Assembly: GCA_002382805.1 (NCBI GenBank)
Contig: DGAD01000006.1
Coordinates: forward strand, 91,914 to 155,913
Length of the DNA: 64,000 nt
Reading direction: 5' to 3'
Source: Clostridiales bacterium UBA4039
GTDB lineage: Bacteria > Bacillota > Clostridia > Lachnospirales > Vallitaleaceae
Part shown: piece by piece, positions 59,317 to 64,000 of the stretch
How the letters are laid out: the number at the start of each line of letters is the position of its first letter
Numbering within the stretch: the first letter of the stretch is position 1
Translations under genes and position numbers: made by a program
The notes under the pieces: generated by a model
What the model was told of the DNA's origin: nothing
The model's input: only the letters and a program-made list of their open reading frames with translations
Database searches by the model: none

Positions 59317-60669
59317 TTATATACCTAAAAAGATCCATGCTGCAATGGTAAAAAATATTAAGAGTGTTGTTGCATCTGTTATGGTTGTTATTAATGGGCT
59401 TGCCATAATTGCTGGATCTAATTTTGCTTTTTTAGCCACAATTGGAAGAATTCCTCCCATCAATGCCGCCATTGTTGTTGTTCCAATTAATGTCAATCCC
59501 ACAATAATCGCTAGTTTAACATCTTGACTAAAGAGCATAATACGTAAGAAATTCAAAAAACCTAGCGTAACACCTATAATTACCCCAACACGGATTTCTT
59601 TCCATATGACTTTAAATAGATCACTAAATTTGATATCTCCAAGAGTTAGTCCTCGAATTACAAGCGTAGAGGATTGAGCACCAGCATTTCCCCCTGTGCT
59701 CATGAGCATAGGCATGACACCAACTAAAACGGTAAATTGTGCTGTTAAATAGCTATGCTTATCTGTAATTAATTGTGAAATTGTAGCTGAAAACATCAAA
59801 ACAACCAACCAAACAATTCTTTTTTTTGCCAACGTAAAAGCAGACATCGACATATACTCATCATCTGAAGGTGCAATGGCAGCCATTAACTGGAAGTCCT
59901 CTGTTGTTTCTTCTTCAATAACATCTACGATATCATCAATCGTTATTATTCCTACTAAACGACGTTCATTATCCACAACAGGAACTGAAAGCAAGTCGTA
60001 TTTTTTAAATATTTCAGCAATATACTCTTGATCATCATGAGTATTTACACTAATGAATTCATCTGTCATCAAATTTTCGACTAATTCATCTTCTTGAGCC
60101 AGCACAAGGTTCTTGAGCGATACAATCCCTTCAAGTTCTCTATGTTCTGCCATAACATAACAGGTATATATGGTTTCTTTATCTAGTCCAGTCTTACGGA
60201 TGCGTGTCATCGCTTCCTGTGCATTCATTTTTTTATGCAAATCTACAAACTCGATTGTCATCAAGCTTCCTGCAGATTCTTCTGGGTATTTTAAAAATTG
60301 GTTAATTAATGTTCGTTGCTTTTGTGTCGTATTTTTCAAAATCTTTTTTACAATATTGGCAGGAACTTCTCCCAATAAATCCATCATATCATCAAAATAT
60401 AGTTCATCTACAATGGCTTTTAGCTCCGCTTCACTAATTAGCGAGGTTATTTCTTTTTGTCTTTCCATATCAATAAGGGGAAATACTTCGACAGCTTCAG
60501 TTTTCGATAGCAACCTGTACACAATTAAAGCTTCTGTTGGCTTCATTGTATCGATAAACTCCGCAATATCTGCAGGCATCATATTTACAAGATAATCTTT
60601 TAGTTCTGTAAATCGTTTTTCTTGTAACAATTTTTCTAGAAATTCTAATTTTTCTTCGTAACCTTCCAC
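59317..60669 (-). CDS. mgtE: MgtE family magnesium transporter
   Basis: A 450-residue MgtE channel: cytoplasmic N domain (about 1-130, with VNMMPADIAEFIDTM), two CBS domains (about 135-255, with MTDEFISVNTHDDQEYIAE and VGIITIDDIVDVIEEE) and a C-terminal pore domain of five membrane helices (VGVMPMLMSTGGNAGAQSST). Magnesium binding to the CBS/N domains closes the pore. Only about 75 bases separate the start from an upstream terminator, so a full Mg riboswitch is not present. Confidence 0.95.
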   Translation of the reverse strand: MEGYEEKLEFLEKLLQEKRFTELKDYLVNMMPADIAEFIDTMKPTEALIVYRLLSKTEAVEVFPLIDMERQKEITSLISEAELKAIVDELYFDDMMDLLGEVPANIVKKILKNTTQKQRTLINQFLKYPEESAGSLMTIEFVDLHKKMNAQEAMTRIRKTGLDKETIYTCYVMAEHRELEGIVSLKNLVLAQEDELVENLMTDEFISVNTHDDQEYIAEIFKKYDLLSVPVVDNERRLVGIITIDDIVDVIEEETTEDFQLMAAIAPSDDEYMSMSAFTLAKKRIVWLVVLMFSATISQLITDKHSYLTAQFTVLVGVMPMLMSTGGNAGAQSSTLVIRGLTLGDIKFSDLFKVIWKEIRVGVIIGVTLGFLNFLRIMLFSQDVKLAIIVGLTLIGTTTMAALMGGILPIVAKKAKLDPAIMASPLITTITDATTLLIFFTIAAWIFLGI

Positions 60670-60744
60670 GCTATCCCTCCTAACTTATGATTTTATGTTC
60701 TTTCCTTAGAAATATAATACCACATAAGTGTATTCTAAGACAAA

Positions 60745-60774
60745 AAAAATCTATATCCAATGATATAGATTTTT
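60745..60774. terminator. Terminator of the tRNA-Arg locus
   Basis: A perfect 13-base hairpin, AAAAATCTATATC with GATATAGATTTTT around CAAT. On the minus strand it lies immediately after the tRNA fragment and so was the terminator of the intact tRNA gene; it would act in both directions. Confidence 0.85.
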
Positions 60775-60781
60775 ATTCTAG

Positions 60782-60823
60782 CGTGCGCAGAAGGATTTGA
60801 ACCCTCGGCCTTCTGGTCCGTAG
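60782..60823 (-). pseudogene. 3' fragment of tRNA-Arg(ACG): attachment site
   Basis: On the minus strand the 42 bases form the 3' half of a tRNA: anticodon loop CTACGGA (anticodon ACG, arginine), stem half CCAGA, variable loop AGGCC, T arm GAGGG-TTCAAAT-CCTTC, acceptor strand TGCGCAC and discriminator G. The 5' half is missing: upstream of the anticodon loop the bases TATATCTAA cannot form the stem. Loss of the 5' half at an element edge is the classic trace of integration into a tRNA gene; the intact tRNA should be at the far end of the element, outside the window. Confidence 0.8.
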
Positions 60824-60881
60824 TTAGATATATCTAAATCATTGAATATAGGAATTTTTCTCATTGATAAGTATTTTGTGT

Positions 60882-61247
60882 CTATAAAGATTGCATTACC
60901 TTTTTAAAGTTATACTTAAGCATTTGAAAACTAAATTCCTCTTTTTTACAGATCATGTCACAAAATCCTATATATTCATAGTCATTGTTTCCTGCCTGTA
61001 TCTGGTACGTCGAAAAAACCAAATAGTTGTTTACTTGTATGTTGTCTTCTAGTATAAATTTTCCCGTCTTATTAACCATGGTATTAACCGCTTGATATTC
61101 TGTTCTGTATTGACTTGTATACTCCCTTATAAAATCATCTTTTGTGGGGTTAGTACCATACATGTATATAATTACTGCAGCTAATATAAGGAGCAGTAAT
61201 CCGTTCAATACTCCATTAAGAATGTTCTTTATACTCTCATACATCAT
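60882..61247 (-). CDS. Small membrane-anchored protein (element)
   Basis: A 121-residue protein with one N-terminal membrane segment (about residues 10-32) and a soluble tail with two cysteines near MICKKEEF. No family recognised. It lies 18 bases past the repressor gene on the same strand and reaches to within 60 bases of the attachment site, a place where phages carry lysogeny-related or exclusion genes. Confidence 0.55.
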   Translation of the reverse strand: MMYESIKNILNGVLNGLLLLILAAVIIYMYGTNPTKDDFIREYTSQYRTEYQAVNTMVNKTGKFILEDNIQVNNYLVFSTYQIQAGNNDYEYIGFCDMICKKEEFSFQMLKYNFKKVMQSL

Positions 61248-61265
61248 ATCTCCCTTTTTCTTTCA

Positions 61266-61613
61266 TTAGCCTGTATTTTTTGATGCAGATGACGTTACCC
61301 TTCGTTTAGCTATTCGTTCATATGCATCTTCTATTATCATCTCCATTTTTATTAGTTCCTTTTCGTCAAGGTCATTTAGTATTTCTGTTATTTTGCTGTA
61401 TTTTTCTTTTGGTTCTTCTTTGTGTACAATGTCATCGGTGTACATCCCAATTGTTTGTGCAACCCTTAGAAAATCTTTAACTTGGTCTGGAAGTTTCTTT
61501 TTCCAATTAGTTAATGTGTTTCTTGATACCCCAAGCTTAACTGATAGTTTTGATTGGCTTTCTGGATACTCTTCAATTAGTTTAGTTAGTCTGTCTATTA
61601 TCTCTTTTTCCAT
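61266..61613 (-). CDS. Cro/CI-type repressor (HTH)
   Basis: A 115-residue DNA-binding protein. The N-terminal helix-turn-helix lies in SKLSVKLGVSRNTLTNWKKKL (about residues 22-41); the C-terminal half is helical and Glu/Lys rich, probably for dimerisation. I chose the ATG at 61613, with GGGGTGTTTTA upstream. The gene is divergent from the string of small genes and faces a promoter with an embedded operator, the usual lysogeny switch layout. Confidence 0.8.
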   Translation of the reverse strand: MEKEIIDRLTKLIEEYPESQSKLSVKLGVSRNTLTNWKKKLPDQVKDFLRVAQTIGMYTDDIVHKEEPKEKYSKITEILNDLDEKELIKMEMIIEDAYERIAKRRVTSSASKNTG

Positions 61614-61645
61614 TAAAACACCCCAATCTTTTTTGCGTAAAACTC

Positions 61646-61674
61646 TTGAGTTGCACAATTGTTTGTGCTATAAT
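61646..61674 (+). promoter_or_regulatory. Early promoter with embedded operator
   Basis: TTGAGT (61646-61651) and TATAAT (61669-61674) with a 17-base spacer. The spacer holds the inverted repeat GCACAA-TTGT-TTGTGC (61653-61668), which would be covered by a dimeric repressor. A further hairpin AACACC/GGTGTT follows at 61703-61719. Confidence 0.7.
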
Positions 61675-61764
61675 ATATTTATAAGTAGTTTATCAATGAG
61701 AAAACACCAAAAAGGTGTTCTTCTCTATATTGTACCAAAAGTGAGTGTAGAAAGGAAGATTTTA

Positions 61765-62079
61765 ATGATTAAATATGAATTTGAAGGGTTAGATGTTGGT
61801 AGTTATCAATATAGAATGTTGAAATTAGCTTTAGACAAAGAATTTAGTGATTTTGTTGATGCACCTTTGGACTATTTTTGTAATGTTACTATTCTTTCTG
61901 CAGATGAATCTGCCATTGGTTTAAAGGTTATTTTTTCTGATGTAAGCTATGAATTTGAATTTGCTCCTAAATATATTTCTGTAATTCATAACGTTGTTGT
62001 TTTGAATATAAATCTTTTTGAAATTTTGCGTTATGAAAAAGATTTTCGTAACATACTTTCGGAAGAAGGTCTTTTGTGA
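61765..62079 (+). CDS. Small hypothetical protein (104 aa, element)
   Basis: A 104-residue protein, acidic in its first half and rich in aromatic residues, probably an alpha/beta fold, with no family recognised. It is the first gene after the operator-bearing promoter, so it may act early. The ATG at 61765 has AAAGGAAGATTTTA upstream. Its TGA overlaps the GTG start of the next gene (GTGA), so the two are translationally coupled. Confidence 0.6.
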   Translation: MIKYEFEGLDVGSYQYRMLKLALDKEFSDFVDAPLDYFCNVTILSADESAIGLKVIFSDVSYEFEFAPKYISVIHNVVVLNINLFEILRYEKDFRNILSEEGLL

Positions 62080-62354
62080 AATGCTGTAGCTTTTGTTGCC
62101 AAGGTAAGGAAGATATAGACATATGGTATTCGTCAAGAGTAAATAATCTTTACATTTGTAATGCTCCTGAATGTATGGATTACTTGAAGCAAATTAGGGA
62201 GCAATATAATTCTAGCGTTCGACCACGTAGATATATCACTCAAGGATTTGGAAAAGAATACTTAGAGGAAACTGTCCCGGATGCCGTTGAGGACTTCCAA
62301 GACTATTTAGTAAGGAAAACGAAACTTGAAGGTACACAGATTAGATGGTGGTGA
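62076..62354 (+). CDS. Small cysteine-rich protein (92 aa, element)
   Basis: A 92-residue protein beginning MKCCSFCCQGKED, with a further Cys pair in LYICNAPECMDYLKQI. The CxxC-like groups suggest a small zinc-binding fold that could contact nucleic acid; that is inference. It starts at a GTG overlapping the previous stop. Its last codons lie in a 30-base repeat that recurs 234 bases downstream. Confidence 0.55.
   Translation: MKCCSFCCQGKEDIDIWYSSRVNNLYICNAPECMDYLKQIREQYNSSVRPRRYITQGFGKEYLEETVPDAVEDFQDYLVRKTKLEGTQIRWW
62309..62338 (+). repeat. 30-base direct repeat, copy 1
   Basis: AGTAAGGAAAACGAAACTTG and the ten bases after it are repeated exactly at 62543-62572. Copy 1 lies at the end of the Cys-rich gene, just before the ribosome binding site of the next gene. 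Confidence 0.85.
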
Positions 62355-62358
62355 TAGT

Positions 62359-62547
62359 ATGGAAAAATTCAAAGATTTTTTATGTGAATTTATATATAGG
62401 TTAATTCTAGTTGGTACATTCATATGCGGAATCTGTATACTTACTTTTGTTCTCGAGTTATGTCCTTTGTATATGGTCCCACATGTTCTTTATACCTATA
62501 TAATCACACTTGTTATTATTATCCTTTTAATGATAAGTAATGAGTAA
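62359..62547 (+). CDS. Small membrane protein (62 aa, element)
   Basis: A 62-residue protein with two hydrophobic stretches (about residues 12-33 and 42-59). No family recognised. The ATG at 62359 lies just after the repeat and GGTGGTGATAGT. Phages and plasmids of this size often encode holin-like or coat-related membrane proteins, but nothing specific is visible. Confidence 0.5.
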   Translation: MEKFKDFLCEFIYRLILVGTFICGICILTFVLELCPLYMVPHVLYTYIITLVIIILLMISNE

Positions 62548-62572
62548 GGAAAACGAAACTTGAAGGTACACA
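62543..62572 (+). repeat. 30-base direct repeat, copy 2
   Basis: Exact second copy of the sequence at 62309-62338. It overlaps the end of the small membrane protein gene and precedes the ribosome binding site of another tiny gene, with similar sequence continuing into that site. Confidence 0.85.
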
Positions 62573-62598
62573 AGTTAAATTATGGTAGGTGATAGATA

Positions 62599-62736
62599 AT
62601 GCTTGTTTGGTTAATGGATGTTCTATATGCTTCATTCGAATTGGATTTAGGATTGATTGTTTTTATATATTTTTTGTTTTTTTTTGTATCTATATTCAAA
62701 ATTTCACATGAAAAGCTAACCTCTAGCAAAAGCTAG
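62599..62736 (+). CDS. Tiny membrane protein (45 aa, element)
   Basis: A 45-codon gene, MLVWLMDVLYASFELDLG..., with a central hydrophobic stretch of about 20 residues and a polar, lysine-containing C-terminus. The start follows GTAGGTGATAGATA, similar to the site before the preceding membrane protein gene and preceded by the repeat copy. The arrangement suggests a duplicated start region with diverged downstream genes. Confidence 0.45.
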   Translation: MLVWLMDVLYASFELDLGLIVFIYFLFFFVSIFKISHEKLTSSKS

Positions 62737-62761
62737 TTGTTATAAATTAAACTTTCTAAAT

Positions 62762-62821
62762 GGGGGACTAAGTCCCCCACACTCCTAGTAATTAATTACT
62801 AACCTATTCTAGAGAGGTTAG
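62762..62821 (+). promoter_or_regulatory. Paired hairpins upstream of the next gene
   Basis: GGGGGACT-A-AGTCCCCC (62762-62778) and CTAACCT/AGGTTAG (62799-62805 with 62815-62821) are two hairpins in the 118-base gap before the gene at 62855. There is no T run, so they are more likely RNA stability or translation control elements than a terminator. Confidence 0.5.
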
Positions 62822-62854
62822 AGTTAATAATAAATTAAAGAAAGAGGTAATAAT

Positions 62855-63220
62855 ATGTTTGGACAAAGTATTAAAACAGTTGCATTTAATGTTTCAATGT
62901 TTGATGGTGTCATCAAAAACCGAGAGACTGGAGAAGAAACATCTGTGGATGATAGTTGTAAATTAACTATTCTTTCTGGGAAGTATAACGATACAAATAT
63001 TAGAGCTAGTGAAGATTCGATTTCAGAAAAGTACGGACGTGAAGTTGCGCAGTACAAGATTACAAAGGAGCAGTTTGACCAGCTCAAAGATTTGAACTTT
63101 CCTGTTTTGGTCGACCTTAATGTCGACTATGTAAATAACAAAATGAACGTGCTTAGCGTGAATAGTGTCCAAGAGATTGACATTGTTGCCAAAAAGGCAC
63201 AGACAACTAAGACCGCTTAA
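62855..63220 (+). CDS. Possible ssDNA-binding protein (121 aa, element)
   Basis: A 121-residue, acidic, strand-rich protein with alternating hydrophobic segments (TILSGKYND, PVLVDLNVDYVNNKMNVLSV) that could fold as an OB barrel, as in ssDNA-binding proteins of filamentous phages. I do not recognise a family, so this is a guess from size, charge and context. AGAGGTAATA precedes the ATG. It is followed by a folded non-coding region. Confidence 0.4.
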   Translation: MFGQSIKTVAFNVSMFDGVIKNRETGEETSVDDSCKLTILSGKYNDTNIRASEDSISEKYGREVAQYKITKEQFDQLKDLNFPVLVDLNVDYVNNKMNVLSVNSVQEIDIVAKKAQTTKTA

Positions 63221-63253
63221 GGTTAATTTCCCATTAACATAAGAAGAAAGCGA

Positions 63254-63397
63254 CTTTACCCTCGAGGACGAATATACCTGTGTCAAGGAAACATGGAATA
63301 CCGGAGAACGAAGTTCGAGGATATGCCGTGAAAGTTCCTTGATGCAGATGGATATTGTCACACTGTCCCCGAAGGGGTAAAGCAACGCTTTATCCCC
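63254..63397. other. Structured non-coding region, module 1
   Basis: About 145 bases with dense pairing. An outer helix CTTTACCC (63254-63261) with GGGTAAAG (63375-63382) encloses a rod made of AATATACC (63271-63278) with GGATATT (63350-63356) and TCAAGGAA (63283-63290) with TTCCTTGA (63335-63342); a small GAAC-GAA-GTTC hairpin (63306-63316) is at the tip. GGGGTAAAG (63374-63382) can instead pair with CCCC just upstream (63367-63370) or with GCTTTATCCCC downstream (63387-63397). It is either an RNA with alternative folds or a DNA origin or packaging signal. Confidence 0.65.
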
Positions 63398-63426
63398 TTG
63401 CCTAACGGCGAGTGTTTAAAAGTTTA

Positions 63427-63478
63427 GGTCAAGCCTTTTTAAAGGCTTGTAGGGTTTGGGACTAGTCCCAAGTAGACC
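63427..63478. other. Structured non-coding region, module 2
   Basis: GGTC (63427-63430) and GACC (63475-63478) enclose two hairpins: CAAGCCTTT/AAAGGCTTG (63430-63449) and the perfect 16-base palindrome TTGGGACTAGTCCCAA (63456-63471). The T content between them is too low for a standard terminator. Confidence 0.5.
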
Positions 63479-63522
63479 AATAAACGAATCATAAAAAATT
63501 TGATATAGAATCAAAGTAACAC

Positions 63523-63592
63523 GCGCTCGGGATTGAAGCCGAAGGTCGAGACTACAGGCTCGATTTACGAAAGCCCATCACGAAGTGAGCGC
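63523..63592. other. Structured non-coding region, module 3
   Basis: GCGCTC (63523-63528) and GAGCGC (63587-63592) can close a multi-branch fold containing TCGAG/CTCGA and TCAC-GAA-GTGA hairpins. The GAA loop also appears in two hairpins of module 1. No protein-coding frame crosses it. Confidence 0.5.
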
Positions 63593-63624
63593 CCAACTCT
63601 TTTGTATTAGAAAGGATAATATTG

Positions 63625-63777
63625 ATGGATGAAATAGAAAATGTATCAAAGTCGAAGAAATCAAGAAAACGCTTTACAGTCAATCAGGCTTTAGAAATAG
63701 CCATGTTATTGTACATGACGATGCTTTACGCAAAAATGAATGAAATTCAAGAAGTAATTACAACTCTATTAAATTAG
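63625..63777 (+). CDS. Tiny basic protein (50 aa, element)
   Basis: A 50-residue protein with a basic N-terminus (SKSKKSRKRFT) and a hydrophobic helical centre (ALEIAMLLYMTMLYA), too short for a domain call. The start at 63625 has AAAGGATAATATTG upstream. It directly follows the structured region and may be a small membrane or DNA-contacting protein of the element. Confidence 0.45.
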   Translation: MDEIENVSKSKKSRKRFTVNQALEIAMLLYMTMLYAKMNEIQEVITTLLN

Positions 63778-63790
63778 TAAAGGATTTGAC

Positions 63791-64000
63791 ATGAAAAATG
63801 CAGATAATAATAAATTGGTAATTATAATCGTGATAATTGTAGTTTTGGTCTTTGTGTTAAAAGGCTGTGGGGGTAGTTCTGCTGGTGGAAACTCATCTCC
63901 TCCATCATCAAATTATGAGGGTCCAGCTTCAGGTTCTGAAATTGAAGATATTGATTATGATATTTTAAATGAATTTGGTGCTATTCCTGTCTCTGTTCAT
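63791..64000 (+). CDS. Membrane or lipoprotein, N-terminal part (element)
   Basis: The first 70 residues of a gene that leaves the window. A short positive start is followed by a strongly hydrophobic stretch (LVIIIVIIVVLVFVLKGC) ending at a cysteine in a lipobox-like position, then a Gly/Ser/Pro-rich linker and an acidic segment. It may be a lipoprotein, or a single-pass protein with a flexible linker like a phage tip protein. The product cannot be named. Confidence 0.45.
   Translation, partial: MKNADNNKLVIIIVIIVVLVFVLKGCGGSSAGGNSSPPSSNYEGPASGSEIEDIDYDILNEFGAIPVSVH

Larger units (their letters stand above)
60782..64000. mobile_element. Left part of an integrated element, possibly a small prophage
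   Basis: The region begins at the tRNA fragment and contains a repressor facing a strong promoter, at least eight small genes, duplicated sequence and dense hairpins, with none of the housekeeping genes typical of the rest of the window. Small size of genes, an acidic possible ssDNA-binding protein and single-membrane-segment proteins resemble a filamentous-phage-like element, but no Zot-like ATPase, replication protein or integrase lies in the window. It could also be another small mobile element. Confidence 0.65.

Noticed and set aside
60170..60595. A long plus-strand open frame opposite mgtE
   Set aside because: It is a shadow of mgtE codon use and has no start signal.
60670..60744. Mg-sensing riboswitch before mgtE
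   Set aside because: Only about 75 bases lie between the start codon and the upstream terminator, too short for an M-box.
61393..61764. Extension of the 61765 gene upstream into the repressor region
   Set aside because: It would overlap the repressor in antisense and cross the early promoter; the ATG at 61765 has a proper ribosome binding site.
62309..62572. Possible CRISPR repeats
   Set aside because: Only two copies 234 bases apart, with genes between them and no cas genes.

Overview
The window is a low-GC Gram-positive chromosome segment, most likely from an anaerobic, fermentative and motile member of the Clostridia. A Lachnospirales or Vallitalea-like relative is plausible, but the genus cannot be fixed from the sequence alone. 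Support comes from pyruvate:ferredoxin oxidoreductase, a bifunctional AdhE with a Rex-type site, the GlgC/GlgD pair, two Cache-type chemoreceptors and CheX, DUF3787, strong AGGAGG ribosome binding sites, and the conserved rho-rpmE-DUF1385-prmC-prfA block.

Layout. 1-1.8 kb: the start of an AddB-like ATPase, a small unknown protein, a YjbQ protein and a metallophosphoesterase. 1.9-7.2 kb: PFOR, then a PiT phosphate transporter with its DUF47 partner. 7.2-15.4 kb: a long run of ten close-packed minus-strand genes (amino-acid ABC transporter, DUF3783, UPF0316, FetAB-like transporter, SH3 lipoprotein, multi-GAF protein, Crp/Fnr regulator). 15.6-18.8 kb: a plus-strand glycolipid-type operon (two GT4 glycosyltransferases and a flippase-like membrane protein). 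18.8-34.3 kb: citrate synthase, an HD-GYP protein, a two-component system, a chemoreceptor, DUF3787, Asd, IlvE, CheX, GlgD/GlgC, DegV, a membrane-anchored MurF-like ligase and an alpha/beta hydrolase. 34.4-39.5 kb: an ArsR-type regulator, then a compact operon of two MutS-like ATPases led by an XRE-cobalamin-binding protein. 39.5-54.2 kb: two Gfo/Idh/MocA oxidoreductases, an ABC-F protein, a second chemoreceptor, aconitase, a CPA2 antiporter with DUF2294 behind a leader that looks like an attenuator, AdhE, and a PAS-GGDEF-like protein. 54.2-60.7 kb: prfA, prmC, DUF1385, rpmE, rho and mgtE.

From about 60.78 kb to the end the character changes. A 42-base 3' fragment of tRNA-Arg(ACG) marks the edge of an integrated element. 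It carries a Cro/CI-type repressor facing a promoter with an embedded inverted-repeat operator, a string of very small and often membrane-spanning proteins, a 30-base direct repeat, and about 400 bases of strongly folded non-coding sequence. The layout resembles a small prophage, possibly filamentous-phage-like, whose integrase and other end lie outside the window.

The two most unusual items are the B12-HTH plus twin MutS operon, whose sensor has the W-x9-EH and E-x-H-x-x-G motifs of CarH-type adenosylcobalamin light sensors, and the structured region at 63.25-63.6 kb, where one segment has three competing pairing partners.
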